A program made the position numbers and the translations under genes. A model generated the notes under the pieces. The model was given only the letters and a program-made list of their open reading frames with translations, did no database searches and was not told the DNA's origin. From positions 10,372,001 through 10,436,000 of the forward strand of contig NC_085114.1 of the NCBI RefSeq assembly GCF_030269925.1: a stretch of 64,000 nucleotides of DNA, read 5' to 3'. This document shows, piece by piece, positions 31,786 through 44,021 of the stretch. Source of the DNA: Bombyx mori (taxonomy: Eukaryota; Arthropoda; Insecta; Lepidoptera; Bombycidae). How positions within the stretch are numbered: position 1 is the stretch's first letter; each line of letters starts with the position of its first letter.

Positions 31786-34446
31786 AATTTTAATTAGTAC
31801 GTACTTAATAGTTTTTCGTCCGGACTATTATTCTATCACATTTCAAACTTCAAGAACGGTCCCCCTATATTAATATGTAAGAGGAGATCTCAAAGGCGCG
31901 ACTGCGACGCCAACTACCCATGCAGTTATTTCATGGACAGTACACAATATAACGACGTGTAGCGGTACCTATCATATAACGTAAAAAATCCGGCAAAAAT
32001 TTAAATCGCGTTAACGACATTTTCAAGATAAGGTTGCATTTATAAAAGTTCTGCACAAAAAATCAGAATCGCCTGCCTATAGAATCAGCCTTGCTGAGTT
32101 TTTCTACTAACCTTCGCAACAGGTCGCGATTCTAATTCAGTGGTAGATGCATTCGCGAAGCCGCTGCCCTTGAGTTGTTGGAGCTTCTTCGAGGGCGCCC
32201 GGGTAATTTATCGCATACCTTCCCGTCCTGGTCGTGTCCTCGAGTTCGGTGGAAGATCTGCCCTATATCGTTCTTCACAGACGATTAAGAAAACCGTTAA
32301 ATGAAGATATTTCGAAACAGTAAACATAATGTTATTATCCTTCAAATAGAAAATGAAAAGAATTTTTACATAAAAACCTTGGAATGATAATTATAAAATA
32401 AATCACGCCTTGTAAAATTTATTCTGCGAGAACGAAAATGTACAATATATGTATGTATATACAATCACATTCATCATCATCAATATTCCGCGTGAGGAGC
32501 TTATTGTATATTGCTCAGTATTGTATATGAATTATGCACACACACGAGAGTGTGATATGCACGGCTGAAAGACGTCCGTAAGTTGAGCACGTGCATGCAC
32601 TCCTCAACCGTCACGCATCATGGATACTCAGATATTCGCTTAGTTTGTCTTCAGACTCCGTGCCATACGCACGCATGGAGATCCGGTGACGCCCGTGCAA
32701 GTGACTATGAAAATTAATTGGAATTAATGGCAACAGTCCAGCAGTGTTAACAAAAGCAGTCTTACAACAAGGTGGCAGCTCTGAAGAAATAATTTCGTGA
32801 GTAACATTTGATTCTCTTAGGCCGGTTTTAGGGCTTTGACCGTCGCTAGAGCTCCAGGCTTCAGAGCAAAGACAATCCATACCGAACCTGTTGTTCACCT
32901 TGCACTCTAAGATCGACGAACCCATTCCAGTAGTATTCGCTACATGCTTTAGTAATAAACTGTTTTTTTCGACATGATCTGTTTCCAAGGAATAAGTTTG
33001 ATTTTTTGGAAAATGCTTTGTAAAATGCAATGCGACATGAAATTTTTCGTTGGCTTAATCTAAAAAAATACTTGGAAAAACGTGCTAATATTTTTTTTTA
33101 ATACACATTTTACAACGCTAAATGTTATGATTGTGTTTCAGTTCGTAGAAATAAATAATGTAATATAATTTGTTGAATGTTGAGTTAGTGGCAGTAATGA
33201 AAGATCAGTCGTTACTGGTTTTAAATTATGGATGTAACCGATTTATATAGAACTGGTAGCCGGCGTCCAGTACATAGGTCGATAAGCAGTTAGACCACTT
33301 TTTAATTAACATATGTTGAAAAAACTTAGCCATCTATAACCCATACCAAAGCTCGCCATCATTCAGGAATTCTTACTGAACAAAAACGAGCTTTAGTGTG
33401 AATAACTAAAGTAGGTATTCGAATACTGGCTAGTCTCGATTATTTCAAAATATCAATAACAAAAGAGAAAATGAAATTCATAAAATGAATTGGGATCGCA
33501 AAGTGCCAGTGATTATAATCGAATTTAATTCGTTGGGCGAACTGTAGTAATTTATTTGTCTTTGCCCTGATCTGTGATCAGTTCTAAGACCATGAGCGGG
33601 AACCAAATAATACGATCTTGATGTAAATGAGTTACCTATTGAAATCGTTATTCATATCTAATTTATTTATATTTGTAGATGAAGATAATATTATGTGCAT
33701 GTTCATCTACGATTTTGTAATATTACCTATTTTAGTTTTTTTTTTTTAAATATATTTAAGTGTTTGTATGTAATAAAATAATAGTAGCATTTCATAGCTG
33801 TAAGTAGTACCTATTATTATCAGTTTCTATTATTATATCCACTACTGGTAGTGTTAATTGGTGGATAATGTTCTATAGCATTGATATCGCCCTTGTACTT
33901 GTTTTTTTCCGCCCATTAAATAGTTTTCTATTTTTCAGACTATGTCTGCCTAACACTAATTTAAATGTGCAATGAAAATGCAAATATTTTTGTCGAATTT
34001 ATAGTTATATTATATTTATAGAATAACGTTTAATTGTGATAAAATAATGGAAATTTTTGTTAGAAGATCGCCTCGATGTTTTGACGGCAGCATCAAACCC
34101 CAGGTTAATTTTCTGATTACAGGCAGTATATTTACTAAGACAGGAGTACGTACATACTTCAAGCTTAAACTTGTTGCCGTTGTAATGTTCCTCGTGGGAA
34201 CATTGCATAAATATACATATATTATGTCAATTTTCCGTATTCAGAGCCATTTTATACTACCATTTTTTGTTTTATTTTAACATTTCGATTTCGGAAACGA
34301 ATTCTTACATCCCGTCTTCACAAATATAACTAATTTAATAATTTCTACATATGACCAATAACATAAAGCTTTTTATCGCTTCGAGGTAGTAATTATTCCA
34401 CTATTGTAAAACATAGTATATATAATTTGTACATATCTATGAAAAG
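31786..34446. other. Intergenic stretch, one unexplained ORF
   Basis: AT-rich apart from a GC-richer block at 32100-32270 ('gatgcattcgcgaagccgct', 'ttgagttgttggagcttctt') that may be another retroposon fragment. The only long ORF is at 32611-33030 (minus). Confidence 0.4.
32611..33030 (-). CDS. Unrecognised 139-codon ORF
   Basis: This is the longest host-unassigned ORF on either strand in the 28-40 kb region. The product has no signal peptide, membrane span or motif I recognise; it contains five cysteines and ends YLSIHDA. No convincing splice sites or TATA box were tied to it. It may be a chance ORF, an exon of an unrecognised gene or transposon debris. Confidence 0.15.
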   Translation of the reverse strand: MHFTKHFPKNQTYSLETDHVEKNSLLLKHVANTTGMGSSILECKVNNRFGMDCLCSEAWSSSDGQSPKTGLRESNVTHEIISSELPPCCKTAFVNTAGLLPLIPINFHSHLHGRHRISMRAYGTESEDKLSEYLSIHDA

Positions 34447-34893
34447 TTTTTTTTTCTTTATTGCTTAGATGGGTGGACGAGCTCACAGCCCACCTGGTGT
34501 TAAGTGGTTACTGGAGCCCATAGACATCTACGACGTAAATGCGCTACCCACCTTGAGATATAAGTTCTAAGGTCTCAAGTATGGTTACAGCGGCTGCCAC
34601 ACCCTTCAAACCGAAACGCATTACTACTTCACGGCAGAAATAGGCAGGGCGGTGGTACCTACCCGTGCGGACTCACAAGAGGTCCTACCACCAGTAATTA
34701 CGCAAATTAGAATTTTGCAGGTTTGATTTTTATTACACGATGTTATTATTCCTTCACCGTGGAAGTCAATCGTGAACATTTGTTGAGTACGTATTTCATT
34801 AGAAAAATTGGTACCCGCCTGCGGGATTCGAACACCGGTGCATCGCTTCACCACGAATGCACCGGACGTCTTATCCTTTAGGCCACGACGACT
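34447..34893 (-). mobile_element. Bm1 SINE, full-length
   Basis: A complete minus-sense copy with T-run 34447-34460, an intact body, and a tRNA head ending 'cctttaggccacgacgactt'. Confidence 0.92.
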
Positions 34894-37568
34894 TCATCAA
34901 GCATCCAGATCGGTAAAAACGTGTAAGTTAAGTACTTGGATTAACAAAACGATACCAAAATGAACGGCAGAAATATTAGTTACACTTTAATCAAATTTGG
35001 AAATGAAATAATTCGTATTTAACGTATTTTAATTCACTTTTTTGTGCCTGTATCGTATCCTATATCGAAACAGAAATAATTACGATATGAATGTTAGTTA
35101 ATTATCTTTCTATGTACATATTACGCCAGTATCTAATTCAGTTTTAGGTATTATGTATGACCGAATACTCTCTTTCATCGACAACAAAGTAACGCCTTTA
35201 AAGTTGGTATACAAAAAAATAATCAAAGTAACTCTGTTTTGTTCTATACATTTTTTTTCAATTCCATTTATCGCATCACGATGGGCAGTAATCAAAATCA
35301 CGCACCGGTTTTACTGGATTCGTTTCATTACACAACATGCGAGCGAGCATGTGAAAAAGATACTCTGGTCATTGATACCAATATCAGCGACGATTTATGT
35401 GTAGTTTAAAAAAAAAAGAATATGTAAATGTCAAATGAGCCATCAATATGATTCCGTGAACAAGAGATTAGGCGTAGGACGTTTGAAACATATATTTAAT
35501 TTCATTGTAGAACGATAGGAGTCCACGACCTATCTGGTGCTAAGTGGATACTGCAGCCTTTCGACATCACACCGTGAAAGCCGCCACCCATCCTGAAACA
35601 GGAAGTCGGATACTCAAACAAACTGTATAACGTTTATACCACACTTCAAATAAAAAAGTACGGCACAAATAGATGATATCTACCAGAAGTGCCTATGGCT
35701 TCATAAAATCCCCTACCGCCGATGCGGGGACAATGCGGGTTCGACACAAGACGTTCCGACGTGGTTCTAAATTTATTTCGCTTTTACGAGCGCTTGGTTG
35801 ATGTCATGCACTTAATTTTACCATTACCTCCTAAGCAATAGGAAAACTGGAATTGGTGATATCGTAATTTTATGTCGCTGTTATTACCAACAAAGCTAAT
35901 TTAGGAAGCTAATTTACCAACAAAGCTTAGCAAGGCTTTAACCTTAAAATAAAATTAATAATACTAACATTACACCTAGAGACAGGTAGATTATTGTGAT
36001 TTTAAAAGCCACTTATACCAAAAATAGTCTAAATGAATATAAAATAAATCTTTATATTCATAAATAGCTGTGATCATTATAAAATAATATATTATCTGAT
36101 TATTTTTTTCGGTAAGTAAGTACATATTACAAATGGTAACTGCAGTTCATAGATCCTAAAATATAATATCACTGTTCTTTAATATGTAATGTCAAGCAAT
36201 AGCAAGTCAGGAACCTCTTCACCATTACGAGTTTGATATAACGTACCATGCAGTGGTACAACTTCGCTAATCGTGAATTAAGTGCTACCTGTATGTAAGT
36301 ATATATTTATCGTTAAATTTTATTAGATAAAACTCTCATCGTGTAGAAAACCGTGAAACCTCGACCATGATCTAGAAACATTTTATTAATCGAGCTAATT
36401 TGTGTAAAATTGAATTTTATGGACTTTCTCCTTTTGTATCTACTCGAAGTAACTAACATATTTGTTAAAGTCGTATTCCGAAACATAAAAGTATTCAGAT
36501 AAATTTAAACTTACTTTGTTAAATTTCATCGGTCGATGAACTATAATTTGGCTTTCACTGCAGTTGTTTGCGCTAACTAGTTGATTATTAGTGGGTTTAT
36601 GAAAAACATCAGCCGATAGGTAGGATTTAGATGAATGTGAAATATGTATGTACTTATCATAACGCAGGAATGTGACGTGGAATCAGTAGAGTACGTGCAA
36701 AACAATCAGTTCAGTCGAGTTTCACTTAGAATATTCGTGTTGTTACTTTTACAACGCGCGGCCGCACACGAACAACGCTCTGTTTCCCTGAGCCTTATTG
36801 TCTCATACACCATGCTCTTTATGAAAAACTTTGACTTTCGCCAAGCCCTGATGGCATGTAACGAAAATTTTAACAAAAAGTGAAGCGATAATCGTTTCGT
36901 ATTATACCAAAAATAGCTCCAGATTCTAACCTGTTTCCACACACCGCTCACTCTCTCACGATCTTTTAATGCCTAGCCATCGCGGTCTGGCACGATCTTA
37001 TCTTGAGCCTTTGACCTTATGCCATAATTCGGGGCAAGTAAGGACAACGTTTTACTTTAAAGAAAGAAAGATTCTAGAAAATCGTAATTAAAAACTTAAC
37101 ATTCCCTAATGCTAAACAAAAAGGATTATTTGGAAGAAACAATTTAAGACACTCCACAGAAAAAGCAGCGTTTTTTTTTCTATCTTATTGAATATATGTA
37201 TATCAATATTTCAGTCCAATATGACTTGCTCACTGGTCACTGATTTCATTTAAAAATAATATTATACAATATTGAGTAAGAAGATTCGAGGGCTATTTAT
37301 AAGATTTAAGATAACACGGTACCGTTTTGGAGAGCCAGAGATCGTTTACTTGTGCGATTGTCGAAGTCCACACACCGTTACTTTCGCACCAAATCTGCCT
37401 ACGATACACTCGGCTCTGTGTGCTTTGATTTGGACAAAGTCACGATTCAGACCATAACGCGTTTATTCTCGTGAATTGCCTTATATAGGCAAAGGTTTAT
37501 AAGTATCTATTTTATTATCAAAATAAATTCTAGCTGCAGCAGAATAGCTGTTTGATGATAGTAATAGT

Positions 37569-37660
37569 AGCGGCATTTACATTGTAGATTCTATGGGCTC
37601 CGGTAACCATTTAAACCCAGGTGGGCCTTAAAATCGTTCACCCATCTAAGCAATAAAAAA
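37569..37660 (+). mobile_element. Bm1 SINE, 3' fragment
   Basis: Plus-sense: 'gcggcatttacattgtagat' to 'cacccatctaagcaataaaa'. Confidence 0.75.
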
Positions 37661-38039
37661 TCGCATTTGGGCTGGTAAACACGAAACTTGGAAAGTCGAC
37701 GGCAATTGAAGAAAGAGTATTGTTACTATAGATGAGCTACAGAAATACAACACCAAATAGACAACACAAACCCGCATGATCGATGCCCGGAATCAGTGTA
37801 TAATCATTTGACCTAAAGATATAAGAAATTTAAAACTCCAAGATACCGTTTGGTCCACAGTTTCAAGTAATTAAATTTTCTTATAATCGTATAACGCATC
37901 TAAGTTATGAGCAACTTTATTTTGCTCTGAAAGGTCATTACCATGTTCATGTTTTGTCATAAAATTAAGTATGATTCGTTGAGTTGACACAGAAATAAGT
38001 AGATTGTATTGCTGACATTTTTCTAAAATATATAAAGTA

Positions 38040-38200
38040 TTGTGGGTGGCGTTTCCGATCCGATGATAAATTCTGCGAAACACTGCTCTTGCCAGGGTTA
38101 GTGTTAGCAACGTCCTCAGGTTAGAATCCCGTGAGCTCACCTACTCATTCGGTTAAGCTTTCATAGCCCGCTAGGTTACCAGCTTAGGTAGGAAAAAAAA
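38040..38200 (+). repeat. A-tailed repeat family X, 3' part
   Basis: Plus-sense, ending 'cagcttaggtaggaaaaaaa' at about 38197, with the 'gcgtttccgatccgatgata' core at its start. Confidence 0.65.
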
Positions 38201-39234
38201 GTCATTTAATGCATAATAAATAACAATTATTATGCATTGTTTTTTCTATGAATAAACCGGTACCTACTTGTGTAAGCTCTAGAACGGCGAAGCTCACTCC
38301 GAGCATAAATGTAATTATAGAAGTATTTATAGAATACGTTACATACGTACCACTGCATAAAAACTTGTAAAGTGCAAGTGGCAGGTGGTAAGTTCTTGTG
38401 AGTTTTTATCCGATTACCCTAGAAGGACGGCAACGCTTTTGAGTGTAGGTACGTTTTTATGTCCATATGTTTGGCATACCTACTTTGTTGACTGATCTAC
38501 CTAATGAAATTTAAAGAAGTACACGACACTACCTCTCCCTAGGGCTGCTATAAAAGGCGACTAGCAGATTTACTGTGGAAAAGGCAACGGTGTTCTCTTA
38601 GTATTATACCAAAGTATTGTGTAAATTGTAATCGCTAACTAGCACATATTGAAGGGCGTATTTTAAATCCGCACGAATGAATCCAATCACTCCGCTTTTT
38701 TATGCCGTGAAGCAATAATACATTCCGGTTTAAAGAGTGTGAAAACCGTTATTTTATAACAGAATTGAGACCTCATGTCTCAAGGTGGGTCATTCATGTT
38801 GTGATGTCTATAGACTACAGTAACCACAAAACTCTAGAAACACCGCGAGGTTAAATTGTTTAAGAAAAAAAGTTTTCCTAAAAATTAGCTATAGGGGTAA
38901 CACTTAAATGGGCGTTCGTGAATCTAATTTCACGTTGTGTCAAAATTTTGCACAGTTTCAAGGCTATTCTTGTGTACTTGGAATGTATCCTAAAATATAA
39001 ACCTTTCGTTAGTGTTCCTAGAAGGTGACGACTGCATTTAAAACCGGTTGGACAGGGTGATTCTTTGTTAGTAATCGGCTGGCAAGTTTGTATCGTAGTG
39101 CGTAAGACCCTTGCGATAAAATACTTATAGGGTATTTGTATTTTATCTATGAAATTGCCCTTTAGTATATACACAGAAAGCTAGTATTGTTTTTTTTTTA
39201 TTTGTCTACCAAAATATGCAACCATAGCATCGAT

Positions 39235-39910
39235 GCATCTCTACCAGTGCAGTGGTAATTTTCCAATCCCCCTTCTTGTAGAAGTCAGGTGTACGTGAGC
39301 CAATAAACTGTTCAAAGCTATTTTGTACCTACTACCTCTCGGGTATTGATTTTTTTCTTGCCAAGAAGTTGTTCGAACTTTGGAAAAGTACAAGTCTGTC
39401 GGTACAACGTCTAGTGAATACGGTGGATGACGCAAAACCTCCAACCTCTTGTAGCTTAAGAAGCGTCTGTTATGCTGTATGATGTCGAGTGATGTCATGG
39501 AGAAGGAGCGGGGACGAGCGATTAACCAAGGCTGGCCGGAGATTCACGAGCTTCTCCATCATTGTGTCCAGTTCCTCACAATAAACATCTGCAGTAATGC
39601 TAGTATTAATTAGTAAGAAGCTGTCATGAATTACAGCGGCACTAAACCACCAAGCGGTGACCATGTCTTTTTAGGGGTAAGGTGTCGTTTGGAGCATTGC
39701 CTAGGAGCTGAACCGGGGTCTAATCAACATGATGACAAGTAAGATTATAAAAAAGAATCTATATTTCATCGCAAGTGACGGTCGCATGCGGTTCGCGAAT
39801 CCCTTCGTTTCTGTGTCCGTTAAGCAACGCAAGACATGCCATAAGGTGTTTGTCGCGCTGGCAATCGTTCAATTCGTGCGGCACCCACTTATCAAATTTT
39901 TTTACCCTGC
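39235..39910 (-). pseudogene. mariner (DD34D-type) transposase remnant
   Basis: Read on the minus strand in several frames it gives mariner landmarks in order: FDKWVPHELNDCQRDKH, VTCDE (first catalytic D), MVTAWWFSAAVIHDSF, PALVNRSSPLLLHDITRHHTA-like second D, HPPYSLDVVPTD (third D) and a final GKLPLHW. Stops and frameshifts break it throughout. Terminal inverted repeats were not found. Much older than the maT copy. Confidence 0.8.
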
Positions 39911-40615
39911 CAAATCTGACGTAAATTGACTAATATTGTTTTGATGCTAACGTTGAAAGCTTGCTATTACCGCTCAGCGGTAGATTGGATATCTTTAATT
40001 TTCACTATCGCCTTTCATTCGTTGTTGTTGTTGACTTCAGTTTTCGTGCGACCAAGGGGTTAATTTTTTAGATCAAAACATCCATGTCGGAAGCGTTCAA
40101 ACATTCGTGTGTTTGTTTGTAGTGTTCACTCCGTAATTAACGTTGTGAGCCGTTTGTGTGACATTACTACGACGGAAGTCGTATTCCATAATTGATCGTA
40201 TTTTTGTCGTATACATATTGATGAAAAAATACAAATGTAGTGAAAACAAAACACTAATCAATATTAGTAATCAACAAAACACTAACCCCAGTATATCTAT
40301 TCCGTCATTATTATATTGAAACTAATTTGAAAATTTAATATATTTAAAATAAGTTTCATTTGAATTTAGAATTTATTGCCAGCAATTAAAAAATTGTTCC
40401 AAATGGCCAGCGTTTAAAAACGGCAACTTGTATTTTAAACTTGAAAGACCAAATAAATGTATTGCATAATTGAATAGAGTTGAACGAGTCTATCCTAAAA
40501 TAACAAACACAAGCATTCAGATTTACTAAATATCATTTTTAATTTTCAGAGCTTTTGCAAGTACCACGGATGTGTCTACACGGAGATTCTGGCAGCTGAG
40601 GGCCCAGGTGGCCTG

Positions 40616-42870
40616 ATGGCGACAGCAGCGGGGCGAACACTACTGAGTAACGCGGTGCTACTAGTTATGCTGGCTAGTGCACTTGCAGCACGCTTTGGCG
40701 ACCGCCTCGAGCCGCGGATGCCTGCCGCATACGCACCGCGGAATGTACAAACCGAACACAACGTAGCAGAGACTGACTACGAAAATGCGTCATATCACGA
40801 ATATGACGAAGAAAATGCCTCAATCGAAGAAAACAATACAAAACCAGAAACAGAACCATCACCCCGTCGACCCACCCGCACAGAAGCTCATCGGCTTGAA
40901 ATGAGTACAGAATATTTCGTAATCCCGAAACGCACAACTACGACATCGACGATTTCCACTTCGACGTCATCGACTGAGCCGTCGCCATCTCAGTCACCAA
41001 ACAACAATACTAACACTCCTGCAACTATTGCAAAAACAGCGGGAGTGCTAAGAACGGAACCATGGGCTGTCCCAATTTTAGCATTAGCTAGTGTGATTAT
41101 GGTGATTCTTGGTGCTTTCGAGGCATTTGTAATTTGGGGGGCCAGCCGGAAAGCTCCGAGTCAACGTCATTTACTTCTAGGACAGACATTGCTTTTTGGG
41201 CTATTCTTATGTGCCGCCACGGCAGCACTATTTGCCACAACACCAACTGCATTTACCTGTGGCGCAGTTCGATTCGGAACCGGCGTAGCCTATGTAATAG
41301 TGTTTGCATCCCTTCTAGTGAAGTGCGTTTTCCTACTGAGTTTGAATGGTGGAATTTATCTGCCGGCAGCGTATCAAGGACTGCTTTTATTTTTTGCTGT
41401 AATGATACAAGTAGCAATTGGTGCTCAGTGGCTCGGTGGTTCTCCTCCGAGAGTCATTAACGGAGGAGGTCGGTGTGATTGTCAACTATCAGATCTTCTT
41501 ATGTCACTGTGTTACGCAGCTTTTTTAATAGCTGTGGTGTGTGGTGTAGCATTACGATCTCGAGGAATTCGTAATAACTATCGAGAAGCAACGCATATAA
41601 CTGCTGCAGGGGGCGCTACCGCTGCAGTATGGGTGTGTTGGATAGGAGCCTCGCTAGGTGCTCCTGAGCGCCATCGCGATGCAAGCGTGGCAGCTGGTTT
41701 ACTTGCAACATGCGCAGTAGTCTTTGCCCTTATGTTCGGACCAAAAGGTCGACGTTTAGCGGCCCTGGGACGAGAAGGTCGATGGGACGCAGATCGTGAG
41801 GAAGGGCTAAGTTCCCTTGGAGCCGGTGGATCTGGGTACTCTCCTTCATTCTTTCATTTCAAACCAGTCAAGTATGGAATGGTATCAGCGACAGCTGCAA
41901 CTTCCGTTCCTCCACCAGCACTCGATCGCAAGGAACAGCCTGCTCAGCCAGCCGGTTAGTTAAGTATCTCAAATGCGCTAACAGTGAGAAACTAGCGCTT
42001 TCGCACATCGATTTGACTGCAGTTTGATACGTTCTGTTCACAGATCCGTATGGGGCCATGTTCTCAAATTCGCAGCACCCGCACTCACGCGTTTTGTATT
42101 CTCCGCCGCACTATTCTTTGCACCACCTAATGCACTATAACTACAACTATCCACCTTTTCCTTATATGCTGCCACCAGGTAATTATAATGCTTCAAGCAT
42201 CTTCGTCTTCGAAACTGTATTCCATTTGATCTTAATTTCACTTTATTTTAATGTGCAATGTCTTAATGACCTACTCATATGATAAAAACTTTTTTGCCTC
42301 TAAACTACACAATTGATAATTATACAATAAATTAATTGTTCTAGTGTTTTCTGTGATATGATACGATGATTCTGAAATATTTTTAAGAGGTACATGCATA
42401 AGTCGTTTACATGAATATGATTTAAAGATACATAGATGTGTATTAGCTAAGTGATTCTACCCGGTCATTGTTCTCGTCGAACTCGCGACGAAGGGTTCGA
42501 CGAGTAAATTAACCCTCAGACACAGCCCGCTGAGTTTCTCGCCGGATCTTCTCAGTAGGTCGCGTTTCCGATCCGGTGGTAGACTGCGAAGCACGGCTCT
42601 TGCTAGGGTTCGTGTTAGCAACGTCGTCAGGTTTGAGTCCCGTGAGCTCACCCACTACCTAGTTACGCTGAAGTAGCCTCTCAAGGCTCTCAACTAGGTA
42701 GAAAAAAAAAGTGATTCTATGAAAAGTTTCTTATTAATAATGATTCTACAGGCGTGATGGTGCGTCCGGAGGAGGGCAACGTGTACACGAGCGTAGAACC
42801 CACCTTCAGCAGCAACCCCAACGTATACTTCCAACGCACCGAGCCGTTGCACGTCGGCATGATGTACTGA
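40616..42870 (+). CDS. Class C seven-transmembrane receptor-like protein, 3 coding exons
   Basis: Exons 40616-41954, 42044-42178 and 42752-42870 join in phase to 530 aa. Residues 1-25 look like a signal peptide (LLSNAVLLVMLASALAA). Residues 26-148 are an acidic then T/S-rich, probably O-glycosylated ectodomain with NAS/NNT sequons. Seven hydrophobic spans follow from about residue 150. TM3 ends with the class C hallmark 'ASLLVK' (preceded by CGAVRFGTG) and TM7 ends 'FALMFGPKGRRL'. The long ectodomain 'Venus flytrap' of glutamate receptors is absent, recalling the GPRC5/bride-of-sevenless type. The cytoplasmic tail is rich in Y, P and H and ends NPNVYFQRTEPLHVGMMY. The exon is open for 22 codons upstream of this ATG to a splice acceptor at 40549, so the true start may be earlier. 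I do not assign an orthologue. Confidence 0.75.
42462..42709 (+). repeat. A-tailed repeat family X in receptor intron 2
   Basis: Plus-sense from 'cggtcattgttctcgtcgaa' to 'ctaggtagaaaaaaaaag', ending 42 bp before the last coding exon. Confidence 0.7.
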
Positions 42871-43790
42871 GCGCTGACAAACCAAAGTTCTATATTGAAC
42901 AATGGAATTTGGCAGTATTCTCTGTAATATACTTTTTCTCTCCATAACGAAGCGTCAGTTTGTAAAACATGCTTTTTACTGCAGTCAAAGAAACGAAAAG
43001 TTGTGTTGTGTTGAATATAACTATTGTTAGTAGGTAACCTACCAGTCAACTACTAGGAAAGTACAGGAAAAAATATTCTTGAGTAAAACTTAAGTATGAA
43101 TTTTTCGTCAATTGTGAGAATTACTTATATAACCATCAGTCTCTTAAACTACCAATATTCTGAACATCTCCGGTCTAAATTGGCTAAAACTATCAACTTA
43201 ATGATAGTTAAGTAGGTACACCTAGTATTAGTGCGCTGGCCGCTAACAAAACTAGAACGATACGTTTATATGTTTATTAGTATCTATCTAAAGGGTTGTG
43301 TAATATCAATACATGAACAGATGAAATTAACATTGAACATTACTGATTGTACTGTTGCGAAATTTAGTAATTTGGGCGCTTAAAAATGAGAAATGACATG
43401 ACGAACAAGGATGGTGATAATAATGAAGTCGGTGTGGTTTATCAGTTTCTTCATAAATATTAGATTCGATTATGTCTTAATGTCAATAATGTACAAAGTT
43501 ATTAGACTTATTTCGTCCTTTGACTTTTAAAAACGAAATTAAATATAGTCTTCAATTGGTATCATAAATATGATGAATAAATACTCTCACTTTCTAGTCA
43601 GTTTCCTTAAATGAAAACAACTATGGCATATCAGCATACGAATGAAAAATTATGTATTTCATTTTTCATATATTTTATCAAATAAATACAGTTTGTGATT
43701 TTAATGATGTTTAAGCCCACCCAGACAAAAAAGAAGCTCAACTATGCTCCTAATGATGTTATAAATGTAACCATAACTTAAAAGGTTGTA

Positions 43791-43796
43791 AATAAA
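43791..43796 (+). terminator. Candidate poly(A) signal of the receptor gene
   Basis: AATAAA 921 nt after the stop. Another AATAAA near 43680 is an alternative. It faces a minus-strand AATAAA at 43819-43824. Confidence 0.45.
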
Positions 43797-43818
43797 TGCA
43801 AGTATTGTTCAAATATGT

Positions 43819-43824
43819 TTTATT
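43819..43824 (-). terminator. Candidate poly(A) signal of SSR3
   Basis: AATAAA on the minus strand about 200 nt beyond the SSR3 stop, facing the plus-strand signal at 43791-43796. Confidence 0.5.
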
Positions 43825-44021
43825 ATTAAAATCTGTTTACTTATTTAAAACTCTCATAAACTGACATATTTCCTATGTAAAGTAAAAACTTTTTAACTAA
43901 CAAATATAATTTACTGTAACACATACACTCACAACTCATTCATATTTTTAATTGCCACAGTATGTCTAAAATGTTTAATATTAAAACTGTTTGTATCACG
44001 TGGCGCATTAAACTTCCATCT

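Larger units (their letters stand above)
34894..39230. other. Long stretch without supported genes
   Basis: It contains degraded Bm1 fragments at about 35516-35690 (-), 37569-37660 (+) and 38697-38830 (+), and a family X copy at 38040-38200. A TATAAAAGG motif is present at 38549-38557 with no following ORF. A 'cagttcagtcgag' initiator-like cluster lies near 36705, beside a GC-rich patch (36750-36780). It may be the distal promoter or a first intron of the receptor gene at 40616, but that is speculative. Confidence 0.4.

Noticed and set aside
35153..35404. 83-codon plus-strand ORF with basic and aromatic residues
   Set aside because: No family match, no promoter or splice signals, and AT-driven composition typical of chance frames.
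38549..38557. TATAAAAGG as the promoter of a gene
   Set aside because: No reading frame or exon follows within several hundred bases.
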